Origin: G965247475 sp965247475
GTDB taxonomy: Bacteria; Chloroflexota; UBA11872
Direction: 5' to 3'
Length of the DNA stretch: 64,000 bases
NCBI GenBank assembly: GCA_965247475.1
Contig: OZ252016.1
Span: 2,170,001-2,234,000, forward strand
Position 1 is the stretch's first letter, and every line of letters begins with the position of its first letter. Below, piece by piece: positions 24,469 to 33,482 of this stretch. The position numbers and the translations under genes are program-made. The notes beneath the pieces were generated by a model, which ran no database searches, was not told the DNA's origin, and worked only from the letters and a program-made list of their open reading frames with translations.

Positions 24469-25230
24469 ATGAACAGCCCGGCCGCCGCGCCGCCGAGCCT
24501 GCGGGTGGCGCTGTTGCCGGAGCTCATCGAGCCTGATCCGGCGGGCGTGTGCGCGGTGGTTGACGTGATTCGCGCTTCCACCACGCTGGTGGCGCTGGCC
24601 GAGGTGGGCGATCCGGAGGTTTGGCTAGCGGCCGATCATGCGGCGGCCGCCGCGGCCGCCGCGGCAGCCGCGCGCCTCGGGCCGGGCGTGCTCCTCGGGG
24701 GCGAGGCGGGCGGACTCAAGCCCGAGAGCTATGACTTCGGCAATTCGCCGCGGGAAGTGGCCGCGGGCGCCTATGCCGGCCGGCGGGTGACCTTCGTCAC
24801 CACCAACGGCACCCGGGCCATGCGGCACTGGTCGGCCGCGCGACGCACCTTTGTGGGCGCCCTGCGCAACCAGAGCGCCGTCGCCCGACGCCTCTTGGAA
24901 GGAGCGGCGGCGGGCGGCTCGATGACGCTGGTGTGCGCGGGCAAGGAGGGTTCGCTGGCGCTGGACGACGTCTACACAGCGGGGGCGATCGCGGCGCGGA
25001 TCCTGGAGCTGCGGCCCGAGGTGGAGCTTGACGAGGCGGCTGTCGTGGCGCTGCGCGTGACGCGCGCCCAACCGGACGCCGCCCAGGCACTGGCCGAGTC
25101 TCGGAGCGCGCGGGCGCTCGTCAGCGTCGGGTTGTCCGGCGACGTCCCGTGGTGCGCCGACGTGGATGCCTCGGCTGCGGTGCCAGAGCTGGGCGGGGCC
25201 GGGCGTCTGCGGCTGCTGGAGGATGGCTGA
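24469..25230 (+). CDS. comB: ComB-like 2-phosphosulfolactate phosphatase family protein
   Basis: The 253-aa product has the ComB signatures CAVVDVIRASTTLV near residue 25, GEAGGLKPESYDFGNSPRE near 80, FVTTNGTRAM near 106 and CAGKEGSLALDDVYTAG near 154. Archaeal ComB dephosphorylates 2-phosphosulfolactate in coenzyme M synthesis. Many bacteria carry homologues outside any coenzyme M pathway and their role is unsettled, so the symbol denotes family only. A degraded partial copy lies 3.4 kb upstream at 20758-21121. ATG 24469 fits; the N-terminus is close to the family start. Confidence 0.85.
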   Translation: MNSPAAAPPSLRVALLPELIEPDPAGVCAVVDVIRASTTLVALAEVGDPEVWLAADHAAAAAAAAAAARLGPGVLLGGEAGGLKPESYDFGNSPREVAAGAYAGRRVTFVTTNGTRAMRHWSAARRTFVGALRNQSAVARRLLEGAAAGGSMTLVCAGKEGSLALDDVYTAGAIAARILELRPEVELDEAAVVALRVTRAQPDAAQALAESRSARALVSVGLSGDVPWCADVDASAAVPELGGAGRLRLLEDG

Positions 25231-25288
25231 CGGTTCGGCGGCCGGGCTGGGCGTCGGCGGACATTTGCGTTAATAGATCCGCTCACCC

Positions 25289-25365
25289 TCACCTCAATCC
25301 TCTCCCATCGAGTAGGGAGAGGAGCCCGAGCACACAACTCAGGAAGGGCGGTTCGCGAACCGCCC
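25289..25365. repeat. Paired palindromes of a dispersed repeat
   Basis: Two inverted repeats lie between convergent genes. CCTCTCCC / GGGAGAGG with an 8-base loop is at about 25299-25322. The perfect 20-base palindrome GGGCGGTTCGCGAACCGCCC is at 25346-25365, followed by CTACA. The palindrome core plus the trailing sequence recurs at 45490-45512 and, decayed, near 52390. They may also act as a bidirectional transcription stop. Confidence 0.7.
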
Positions 25366-25378
25366 CTACATCCCGCGC

Positions 25379-26704
25379 CTAAGGCTCAGGGCGCGTCAGC
25401 TCGGCGGCGTCGCCGTCGAGGACTGCGGCGCACTCGCGGGCAATGCGCACGTTGTAGTTGGTGCCCCGGTCTTCGGGGTATATCTGCGAGGTATTGCAGA
25501 TGTAGAAGCCGGGAATGGGCGAGCGATAGGCCGGTTTGCGCCGCTGGTAGCCAGCCGCGATCACCGGCTGCGCCACGGGATCCCGCGAGACCCAGGCGCG
25601 CCCGATCTGCTCGCGCGCGAAGCGCGGGAAGACTCGTTGGATCGGCTCGACGAACCGCTCCAGCAAGGCATCGTCGTCGATGCTGAAGAACTCGTGCTCG
25701 GGCGGCAGGTAGTTGCTGACATAGAGCAAGCGGGCGCCGCCGTAGCGCTCCGGCTCGACCATATTCGTGTGCTCGATAAGCCCCGCGAACGGCAGGTCGG
25801 CATCGCCGATGTTGGTCCAGTAGTACGGGGAGAGCCGCTGCGCGATCTCCATGAGCACGACGCAGGCGCCGACGTAGTTGGTGGCGGCGAGGTCTCGGGT
25901 GAAATCGTCGCGGGCCGCGGGCAGCAACCGCCGGATGATCGGCAGCCCGACAGTCGCGACGACCGCGTCGGCGGCGACGGGCGCGCCGTTTACCCGCAGC
26001 GCCGGCTCGCCCGGCTCGCCGATGGTCACTGCTTCGGCGGGCGCGCGCAGATGGATCCGGACGCCGCGGCGCCGATTGGCGCGCGTGAGAGCGTCCACCA
26101 CCACGCGGAACCCGCCGCGGAAGTAGCCCAACCGTTCGCGCTGCTTGTTCGCGGTGCGGGTGCGCGCGCGGGACATGAGCCGCGCCCACATCCAGGCCAT
26201 GGACACCGATTCCCAATGGTCATGGAACTTTGCGCGGAGCAGCGGTCGGAAGATCTTTTCGAAGGCCTCGCGGCCGAAAATGCGCGGCATCACCTCGGCG
26301 GCGGTCCGGTCCTCGTATCGACGATAGTCGCGGCGCGATTGCAGGTACAGCGAGCCGGCGCCCAGTCTCACCCGAGCAGGGAGCGACAGGTGCCTGAATC
26401 GCAGCAGGTCGGCCGGTGACGTGAACGGATGGAGCCGCCCGCCGGCAAAGAACGCCATGACCGGTTCGTGCCACTCGAGCGCGTCGTCGATTCCGAGCTC
26501 GCGCACCAGCTCGATCATGAAGCGATCGTGCGAGAAGAGGTGGTGATAGAAGCGCTCGACCGGCTCACCGCCGACCTCGACGGTGGCGAGCTCGCCGCCG
26601 GGGGCCGGGCCGGCTTCGAAGATCTCGACCTCGCGCCCGCGCTTGACGAGCTCGTGGGCGAGCGTCAGCCCGGTGATGCCGGCGCCGATGATCGCAACCT
26701 TCAT
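25379..26704 (-). CDS. FAD-dependent oxidoreductase (amine oxidase/protoporphyrinogen oxidase-like)
   Basis: The 441-aa product has an N-terminal FAD dinucleotide fold, VAIIGAGITGLTLAHELVKRG, with GPAPGGELATVEVGG as the second flavin motif. The C-terminal segment GFYICNTSQIYPEDRGTNYNV corresponds to the flavin-closing region of the amine oxidase superfamily. A middle portion with RLGYFRGGFRVVVDAL resembles phytoene desaturase and UDP-galactopyranose-mutase-like relatives. The substrate is unknown. The start codon overlaps the stop of the Agl23-like gene by 4 bases, so it is the third gene of a tight operon and probably modifies a sugar or isoprenoid-linked intermediate (inference). Confidence 0.8.
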   Translation of the reverse strand: MKVAIIGAGITGLTLAHELVKRGREVEIFEAGPAPGGELATVEVGGEPVERFYHHLFSHDRFMIELVRELGIDDALEWHEPVMAFFAGGRLHPFTSPADLLRFRHLSLPARVRLGAGSLYLQSRRDYRRYEDRTAAEVMPRIFGREAFEKIFRPLLRAKFHDHWESVSMAWMWARLMSRARTRTANKQRERLGYFRGGFRVVVDALTRANRRRGVRIHLRAPAEAVTIGEPGEPALRVNGAPVAADAVVATVGLPIIRRLLPAARDDFTRDLAATNYVGACVVLMEIAQRLSPYYWTNIGDADLPFAGLIEHTNMVEPERYGGARLLYVSNYLPPEHEFFSIDDDALLERFVEPIQRVFPRFAREQIGRAWVSRDPVAQPVIAAGYQRRKPAYRSPIPGFYICNTSQIYPEDRGTNYNVRIARECAAVLDGDAAELTRPEP

Positions 26705-28428
26705 GGCGTGAACGGCCCGAGGTCGCCCGCGCGCAAGAGATCGGTGTGCACGTACATCACGAAGCGGAGCGACCCGATCGGCTCCGGCGGCTCATTGCGC
26801 AGCACCAACCAATCCCAGAATTTCTGGCGAGCCTCAGCGTCGGCGAGGAACTCGCCGAGGAACCCGAGCTCCCAGTCTTTGTACCCAAACTCGGGGAACC
26901 AGATTCGAAAGTCCATCTCGCGTCCGACGTGATCCGGGAGCAGCGCGCCGAACCGGTCGGCGTCTTCGGGCGACATCAAGACGATCGCCGCCTGCCGAGC
27001 CTCAGCGTCGGTGAGCTCCTTGGTGAACAGCACGTTGGTGTAGCCGCGCAGATACCAGGCCAGCGGCCAGGCGAAGTCATTGTCGACGACCGCGCGAATG
27101 TTCAAGCCGTCGCCGCTGCGCCGACCGGCCTCCTCGATCACGTCAACGGCCTCGCGGACATCCGGAGACGACTGGACGTAGATCACGAAGTCAACCGGGA
27201 CATCGCCACGCTCGTACACCGTTGGCAGCGCGTACCGAACGGTCCAGGCCAAGAGCCCGACGACGATCACCGCCATGGCCAGCCGCGGCACGAGCGCTCG
27301 ATGGCTCTCGACGAACTGCCCGACGTACCAGCTCGCGAGCAGCGTGAACGGCCACAGCACGTGCAGGACGAGCCACGGCGCCTTCTCACCGGCGAGCGAG
27401 TACACCGCCGCGCCGATCACCGCCCAAACCGCAAGCATGACCGGCAAGGGATTGCGCGCGGCTCCGACCCGGATCAACGCGAAGACGCCTAGCAGCAGCG
27501 ACAAGGGCTCGTAGACCAGGAGAAACATCGGGTAGTAGAACCACGGCTGGTTGACGCGCTCCGACTCGTGCACCTCCAGCCAGTAGCGGACGGATTCGAC
27601 GAAGGCGTCGTGGAAGCCGGTGAGGTTGGTGAAGAAGGAGGTGAAGAACAGCAGGACAATCAGCGCGAACACCAAGAGCCCGTAGATCAGGTGCGGCGTG
27701 TGGCGCGGAAGCGCCCCGACACCGGCGGCGATCGGACCGGCGGGGGCCCAGGCACGCACCCGGGCACTGGCTCGAGCGCTCATGGCGATCGTCACGAACA
27801 CCGCCAGCACCGCGAGCACCAGCACGCCGTGGATGAAGGTGTTCTCCTTGGTCACGAAGGAGAACGCGAGCGCGGTCCAGGCAACGTAGATCCAAGCCGG
27901 CCGCGGGTTGGCCGCGAAACGGATGATCGCGGCCGCCACGAGCAGGGTGAAGAAGGCGACGTAGATGTCGTTGCGGACGAAGCGTGAGTAGTACAGGAAC
28001 GCGGTGGAGACCGTCAGCGCGAACATCGCCAGCGGCGTCCCGATGCGCCCCAACTCGGGCCGGAACAGCGCGATCGCCGCGACTGCGGCCACGCCGAACA
28101 CAGCGGGCAAGATTCGCGCCACCACGTCGGTCGGCCCGAAGAGCTGAAACAGCGCCGCGTTGGTGAAGAACAGGAATGGTCCGTGATACGCGGGGTCGTA
28201 CGCGAACTGCTTGCCGTTGATGATGTCGAAGGACTCGCGCGCGTGGATGGACTCGTCGTGGTGATAGGTGCGGGCGCCGAGGTCGTAGAACCTGAGCACG
28301 GCGGCGGCGATCAGGATGACCGCGTACAGCAGCAGCTCGCCGCGGGTCAGACCGAACCAGGCGGGCCGCGTGAGCCATTGCGCGGCCCGTGACCAGGCGC
28401 CGGGTCGGGTCATGGCGGCGTCGATCAT
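26701..28428 (-). CDS. Agl23-like (TIGR03663) GT-C-type membrane protein
   Basis: The 575-aa product has about 12 membrane helices. The first outer loop carries the acidic metal/lipid-phosphate motif YHHDESIHARES (residues about 54-65), as in family 39/83 glycosyltransferases, followed by AYHGPFLFFTNAALFQLFG. A soluble C-terminal domain follows (about 430-575). This matches TIGR03663 proteins, found in Chloroflexota and archaea next to YYY proteins. ATG 28428 forms an ATGA overlap with the upstream YYY gene; the open frame further upstream lies inside that gene. It likely transfers a sugar from a polyprenyl phosphate at the outer face of the membrane. Confidence 0.85.
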   Translation of the reverse strand: MIDAAMTRPGAWSRAAQWLTRPAWFGLTRGELLLYAVILIAAAVLRFYDLGARTYHHDESIHARESFDIINGKQFAYDPAYHGPFLFFTNAALFQLFGPTDVVARILPAVFGVAAVAAIALFRPELGRIGTPLAMFALTVSTAFLYYSRFVRNDIYVAFFTLLVAAAIIRFAANPRPAWIYVAWTALAFSFVTKENTFIHGVLVLAVLAVFVTIAMSARASARVRAWAPAGPIAAGVGALPRHTPHLIYGLLVFALIVLLFFTSFFTNLTGFHDAFVESVRYWLEVHESERVNQPWFYYPMFLLVYEPLSLLLGVFALIRVGAARNPLPVMLAVWAVIGAAVYSLAGEKAPWLVLHVLWPFTLLASWYVGQFVESHRALVPRLAMAVIVVGLLAWTVRYALPTVYERGDVPVDFVIYVQSSPDVREAVDVIEEAGRRSGDGLNIRAVVDNDFAWPLAWYLRGYTNVLFTKELTDAEARQAAIVLMSPEDADRFGALLPDHVGREMDFRIWFPEFGYKDWELGFLGEFLADAEARQKFWDWLVLRNEPPEPIGSLRFVMYVHTDLLRAGDLGPFTP

Positions 28429-30587
28429 GCGGCCGCCGGGACCGCGAATATGACGGTCGGGCCGCGCGTGTGGACGGGCGTCAGGAACGAGCGCAGGTAG
28501 CTCTCGACGTGGTCGCCGTAGCGCTGGCGCTCGACCGTCCCGAAGACGACGTGCGTGGCGCCGAACGCGTGCAGCAGGGCGAGCGACTCGGTGGCATCGG
28601 TGCTGGTGAAGATCAGCTCCGTCCGCGCGTGCCGGTCGGCCACGCCGGCGTCGGCGCCACGCCAGAGCTCCTCGTGCTGCTTCCACCCAATCGCGATCGG
28701 CAGTCCGGTCCAGACCGCGGCCCGTGAGTCGCCCGTGTAGGCACGGCCGGGGGCTTCGACGACCAGGACGTTCGGCGGGGCGTTGGCCCGCAGCCAGCGG
28801 ATCGCCTCGAACTCTTCGGGTTCAAGCGTCCGCGCCAGCGCCAGGCCGTCGAGCGTGCCGCCCACCTCGCTCGCGTCAGCCTTGGCGAACGCAGCCGCCA
28901 CTGAGTAGCTCAGCGAGACCGTCGTGAGCGACACGACCGCAAGCACGAATGCGACCCGCGCCCCGGCCCAGACGGCGCCGCCTCCGAGCGAGATCCGTCG
29001 CAGCGTCACGGCAACGGCCGGGCCGAACGCCACCGCAAGCAACGGCCACACCTGATAGTGAATCTTGAACACGGTGTTCATGCGCTCGTAGGGCGGTCCG
29101 AAGAAGTCGTCGACCCGGAAGATCTCGACCAGCAGCAGCAGCCCGGCGGCGGACGCGACTACCCACCCGAGCGCAACGATCCCGAGCTCACGACGCCGCC
29201 TGAGCATCAGCGCGCCGGTCAGAGCCAGCGCGAGGGCGACGGCGCCGATGACCTCGCCGCCAGTGACAACCACGAGCAGGGCGGCGGCCGGCGGGTAGGT
29301 CACAACGAGCAACCGCCCGACGGGCCGGTTGTCCCAGAGCAGCGCGGCGAGCGCCGCGAGCGCGACGAATCCCAGCAGGCCGAATACCTGGATGAAGTCC
29401 AGTGCCTCGGTGCGCACGTCCACGAGGCCGAGCTCGTTGGTGAGCGGCCGGTTGCTCAGGTGGAAGGGCAGCCACGCGAGGGCCGACGCAGCGATCACCA
29501 CGGCCAACCCGGCGAGCACACGTCCAAATCCGGCCGCGCGCGGGGTCAGCGCACGCGCCGCCAACGCGCCGCCGATCACGAGTACCAGGTATGTCGGGGC
29601 GTCCCAAGCGTTCAGGCCCCATAGGCTCCCCAACACGACACCGGCCAGCGCGGCCGCTGCCCAGAGCCGCCAATCGGGCCGGGAGCGCGCGTGCCAGCCG
29701 TCCGTGAGCCAGTGGAGTGACAGACTGATTGCGAGCACGCCAAACGGCAACGCCAGCACATGCGGATGAAGATCGCCCAAGATGAACGAGAATGACGGGA
29801 ACTCGTTGATCGTGAAATCGGTGAGACCGGCGTCGTCTTCGCGCTGGATGACGCGCGACGCGTTCCAGCCGATGCCCTCCCAGAAGCCGTTGCGATCGCG
29901 GAACTCGTCGCTGGCGATGGCGCGCACCACCGCGAGGTTGCCGGCCGCGACGCCCACGAGCGCCGAAAGACCGGCAACCGGCAGGCGGTGGGCAACCGGC
30001 AGTCGGAGCAGCGCACCAAGATCGTAGGCGGCCGACCCGATGCCGAGGCTGGTCATCGCAATGAGGACGGCCAGATAGAGGTTGTAGCCAACCGCGACGG
30101 GAGCGCCGCTGAGGTGGATCATCGCCGCGGCCATCGAGAATCCGAGGTAGTAGTAGTTCACGTCCGCGCCGCCAAACCAAAGGTCGGCGGGCGGATACGC
30201 ACCGCTGCGCACGGCGCCCTGGAGCAGCACCAGGTCCATCGGCTTCTCGGTGCCGTTGATCTCCGGGTTGAGCAGCCGGAGGGCGACACCGGCGGCATAG
30301 ACGACCAGCAGCACGCCCACGCCGGTGAGCCAGAGCCGGCGACGGCGCATAAGGCGCGCGAGGTCGTTGCGCATCACGGCGGAGAGGCCGAGAGTCGCGA
30401 GGGCGAACACGCCCAGAACGGTCCAGGCGTAGCCCGTGCCATTGGGCGCCAATCCAGTGAGCAGTCCCAGCCAGGCGAGCCAGTGGAAGAGGAACAGCCC
30501 AACCGGCGCCGCCAGCAGCACGCCGCCGGAAGGCAGACGGCGCAGCAGAAGATGGGCCCACGGGACCCCCAGGACTGCGAAGGCCAA
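28425..30587 (-). CDS. Chlor_Arch_YYY (DUF2298) membrane protein
   Basis: The 720-aa polytopic protein has the family-defining ADVNYYYLGF motif near residue 142 together with EFPSFSFILGDLHPHVLALPF and FGPPYERMNTVFKIHYQVW. These define the YYY family restricted mainly to Chloroflexota and archaea; it is thought to be a GT-C-like enzyme or flippase partner. The only start in frame is TTG 30587. The sequence just upstream (ALWVIALL) also looks like helix 1, so the true start may be a non-canonical codon a few residues earlier. It is the first gene of the YYY-Agl23-oxidoreductase operon. Confidence 0.88.
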   Translation of the reverse strand: MAFAVLGVPWAHLLLRRLPSGGVLLAAPVGLFLFHWLAWLGLLTGLAPNGTGYAWTVLGVFALATLGLSAVMRNDLARLMRRRRLWLTGVGVLLVVYAAGVALRLLNPEINGTEKPMDLVLLQGAVRSGAYPPADLWFGGADVNYYYLGFSMAAAMIHLSGAPVAVGYNLYLAVLIAMTSLGIGSAAYDLGALLRLPVAHRLPVAGLSALVGVAAGNLAVVRAIASDEFRDRNGFWEGIGWNASRVIQREDDAGLTDFTINEFPSFSFILGDLHPHVLALPFGVLAISLSLHWLTDGWHARSRPDWRLWAAAALAGVVLGSLWGLNAWDAPTYLVLVIGGALAARALTPRAAGFGRVLAGLAVVIAASALAWLPFHLSNRPLTNELGLVDVRTEALDFIQVFGLLGFVALAALAALLWDNRPVGRLLVVTYPPAAALLVVVTGGEVIGAVALALALTGALMLRRRRELGIVALGWVVASAAGLLLLVEIFRVDDFFGPPYERMNTVFKIHYQVWPLLAVAFGPAVAVTLRRISLGGGAVWAGARVAFVLAVVSLTTVSLSYSVAAAFAKADASEVGGTLDGLALARTLEPEEFEAIRWLRANAPPNVLVVEAPGRAYTGDSRAAVWTGLPIAIGWKQHEELWRGADAGVADRHARTELIFTSTDATESLALLHAFGATHVVFGTVERQRYGDHVESYLRSFLTPVHTRGPTVIFAVPAAA

Positions 30588-30789
30588 GAGCGCAATTACC
30601 CACAGCGCCTGGTCGACTTGGCTCTTCCCCTCTCGGCGCTCGCACCTGGCCGTCTTCGGTTCTTCAGGATAACGGCGGATCGGCGGACGCCATTACATTG
30701 ATGGTCGGAGCGGATCAGAACCAGACGCGGCGATGCCGCGCCGCCGGGGACGACATGGCACGGTTCGGTGCGAGCGGAGCGATGGCCGA

Positions 30790-32325
30790 ATGAGCTGCTG
30801 TGCGGCTCGCGGACGGCGCGGCGCGCGCTCGAGGTTCACGCGCCGCGAGATTCTGCGAGGCACGCCAGCGATATTGCTGGCGACGCTGGCCGGGTGCACG
30901 GTGAGGCGGGATGCGGCGGAGCTGCCGCCGGTGACACAGCCGCCGGTGCAGGTGGTGCAGCCCCCCAGATTCGCGCCGACCCCGACACCGCCGCCAACTC
31001 GTGCCGCGGCCACGACGGCCACCGCGGCGCCCGCGCAGGCACTGCACGGGGCGATCTCGTTCGCGTCGTGGGGCTCGCCCAACACCTTCCGGGCGCTCGA
31101 AGCCGCGCTCGAAGCGTTTCGAAAAGCCGAACCTGGGATCGAGGTCATCACGCGACTGGACAACGCGCTTAGCTCGGATGCGGCGCGGACGGAGCTCTCG
31201 GCCGGCACGGCGTCCGACGTTGTGCGGGTCGCGCCGGAAGACGTGTTCGACTTCACAGCCGGCGGCCTGGTGCTGCCGCTGGACGACCTGGCCGCACGGG
31301 ACCTCGATATGGATGAGTTCGTGCCGGCATTGCGGGAGGCGCGCCCCGGGCCCGGCGGCGAGCTCGGGGCGCTGAGCCTCGGGGCGAGGTATCTCGTGAT
31401 GTTCTACAACCGCTGGCACATCGAGGCCGCGGGCATTGAGGTGCCCACGAGCTGGGCGGACGCGTGGAGCGTGACGGAATTCGAGCAGACCGCGCGCCGC
31501 ATGATTCTCGCGGACGAGGACCGCACCGATCGGTTTGGATTTGCAGCGGTTCCGTGGATCGTTCGACCGCTGCTGGCCTCGGCGGCAGGGGGTGATCCGG
31601 AGGGGGGGTTCTTCAACGCGGGCGAGTTGCGATCGACGATGGCGATCGACCCGCACGTGCGAGCGCTCAAGCGCATCGCATCCTGGCGGACGCTGCTTGG
31701 ATTCGAGCTGGGAATTGACGGCCGGTTCTCGGCGCCGTTCAACGGGGGGGTCGTGCCGTTCTACGTGGACGCGACTGACTTCGCCTCCTCGATCCGACCG
31801 GGCGTCCCGTGGGAGACGGCGCCGCTGCCGGGGTGGTCGGGCGGCGCGCTGACGGAAGGGCAGGAGCTCTGTGTCGCCGTCAGCGGCCAGTCGTCGTCGC
31901 CCGAGGCGGCCTGGCGGCTGGCCCGGTTCATGCTCGGCCCGGAGGCCCAGCAGGCGCTCGCCCGGGAGGACGTGGTCGTGCCCTTCCGCCGCGAGGTGCT
32001 GCGCGGTCCCGCCTTCCTCGATCCGAACCGGCGCCCGACGGATCGAACGGTCTGGGCCGATGCGATCGACTGGGATCTGCGAACGCCCTCGAACCCCGGC
32101 GCCAAGGCCTGGCACACCGTCACCGGTCCGGCGGTCAATGCGGTTCGTGACGGGTCACAAGCCGCCGAGGATTACCTGGTCGCGGCGGATGCCCTGATCA
32201 CGCGCCAGCTCCGGGCACGCGGGTGGTCGTCCACGAGGAACGTGGCTGGCTATCGGCAGGAACTGCCGCTTGGAAACGCCCTGCTGAGCGGCGGGGACGC
32301 GCCGGACGGCGACCAAGAAACGTAG
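30790..32325 (+). CDS. Family 1 extracellular solute-binding lipoprotein (Tat)
   Basis: The 511-aa product has an N-terminal twin-arginine motif FTRREILRG followed by a short hydrophobic run and a lipobox, LAGC (cysteine near residue 37), so it is probably a Tat-exported lipoprotein. A Pro/Thr-rich spacer follows, then a family 1 solute-binding fold (ISFASWGSPNTFRALEAALEAF). ATG 30790 with GGAG upstream is preferred to 30733. Such proteins usually deliver sugars to an ABC importer, but no permease or ATPase gene is adjacent, so it is an orphan here. Confidence 0.8.
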   Translation: MSCCAARGRRGARSRFTRREILRGTPAILLATLAGCTVRRDAAELPPVTQPPVQVVQPPRFAPTPTPPPTRAAATTATAAPAQALHGAISFASWGSPNTFRALEAALEAFRKAEPGIEVITRLDNALSSDAARTELSAGTASDVVRVAPEDVFDFTAGGLVLPLDDLAARDLDMDEFVPALREARPGPGGELGALSLGARYLVMFYNRWHIEAAGIEVPTSWADAWSVTEFEQTARRMILADEDRTDRFGFAAVPWIVRPLLASAAGGDPEGGFFNAGELRSTMAIDPHVRALKRIASWRTLLGFELGIDGRFSAPFNGGVVPFYVDATDFASSIRPGVPWETAPLPGWSGGALTEGQELCVAVSGQSSSPEAAWRLARFMLGPEAQQALAREDVVVPFRREVLRGPAFLDPNRRPTDRTVWADAIDWDLRTPSNPGAKAWHTVTGPAVNAVRDGSQAAEDYLVAADALITRQLRARGWSSTRNVAGYRQELPLGNALLSGGDAPDGDQET

Positions 32326-32357
32326 GCGAGGCAGCGGTCGGGCGAAGCAGAAGCGGA

Positions 32358-32751
32358 CTACGAGAGCGGCGCGATCTCGACCTTGCGGGAGCGCGGGCCA
32401 TCGAGTTCCACGAGCAGCACGTCCTGCCAGGCGCCCAGCGCCAGGCGTCCCCCGCGGACCTGCAGCACGAGCTGGTGACCGAGCAGCGCGGCCCGGATAT
32501 GCGCGGCGGCGTTGGACTCGGCGCCGCGGTCGTGTCGGTATCCGGCGCCCCACGGAACGATGCGCTCGAGCGCGGTTTCGAGATCCTCGAGCAGCCCGGG
32601 CTCCCGCTCGTTGAGGGTCAGGGCGCAGGTCGTGTGGCCGACGGTGACCAGCATCGATCGCGAGGCGCGGGAGCGCCTCGTCGATCGCGCGTCCGATCGG
32701 CACGATCTCGGTGCGGCGCGAGGTGGCGATCCTCAGGTGCTCTGTGCTCAT
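32358..32751 (-). pseudogene. yjbQ: YjbQ (UPF0047) gene split by a frameshift
   Basis: The N-terminal part MSTEHLRIATSRRTEIVPIG starts at ATG 32751, in an ATGA overlap with the HAD gene. The conserved remainder, LVTVGHTTCALTLNEREPG through AAHIRAALLGHQLVLQVRGG and LALGAWQDVLLVELDGPR, is in another frame ending at 32358. The switch is near 32650-32658, where one base is gained or lost. The family normally has about 135 residues and a single frame. It may be a real pseudogene, a sequencing error, or unlikely recoding; a 98-aa product from ATG 32654 would lack the first strand. Confidence 0.8.
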
Positions 32752-33482
32752 GGCGCCGACGTGCCCCAATCTCCGGACAGAACGATCGAGACGGCGTGCG
32801 CCAGGTCGTCTGCCGGGGTCACGCCGTCCGGGACCGCTTCGCGGCGGCGATTGACCCAGATGGCCGACATGCCGGCCGACCGCGCGGCGGCGACGTCCGC
32901 CACGAGGTCGTCGCCAATCATCACGCACCGATCGACCGCCGCGTTCGCCGCGCGGGCCGCCAGCGTGAAGATGGCGGCGTCCGGCTTCTCGACCCCGACT
33001 TCGGCCGAGACGACGATCGGATCGAGCAGGCCTCCCAGGCCAACGTCCTCAAGGAGGAGCGGGAGCTGAAAGCTGAAGTTGCTCAGCACACCAGTACGCA
33101 CGCCGGCCTCCCGAAGCCGCTGGATCGCGGGCAGAGCGTCCGGCAGCAGCCGCGTCTCAAACGCCTGCCTTAGCAGGACCACCAGATCGTCCACCGGCGG
33201 CGCCTCGGCGGCGGCGTCTCCGAGCGCCTCACGAAACACCCGCGCGTCGTCGCGACGGAGCCGATCCATTTGCTCATGGGTTCGAACTTTGCGGAAGTGC
33301 CGCTTGTAGTAGACCATTTCCGCCCGCAGAGCGGTCTCGACCGAGGCGCGCGAGACATCCAGGCCCGCGCGGCGCAGGCCCGTCTCGACAACGTCGAACG
33401 GACTCGGTTCGCTCTGCCAGAAGATCAGCGTGCCGTAGGCGTCCAAGAAGACGACGGCGGGGAGCTCGCGCTCAGGCGTCAC
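32748..33482 (-). CDS. HAD-IA family hydrolase
   Basis: The 244-aa product has haloacid dehalogenase motifs. Motif I is FLDAYGTL (nucleophile Asp), motif II VLSNFS, the lysine lies in VGVEKPDAAIF and motif IV is IGDDLVADVAAARSAGM. The cap helix region lies between motifs I and II. These enzymes dephosphorylate small metabolites and the substrate cannot be read from the sequence. The start is GTG 33482, overlapping the upstream hydroxyacyl-CoA dehydrogenase by 11 bases; its stop overlaps yjbQ by 4. Confidence 0.88.
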   Translation of the reverse strand: MTPERELPAVVFLDAYGTLIFWQSEPSPFDVVETGLRRAGLDVSRASVETALRAEMVYYKRHFRKVRTHEQMDRLRRDDARVFREALGDAAAEAPPVDDLVVLLRQAFETRLLPDALPAIQRLREAGVRTGVLSNFSFQLPLLLEDVGLGGLLDPIVVSAEVGVEKPDAAIFTLAARAANAAVDRCVMIGDDLVADVAAARSAGMSAIWVNRRREAVPDGVTPADDLAHAVSIVLSGDWGTSAP

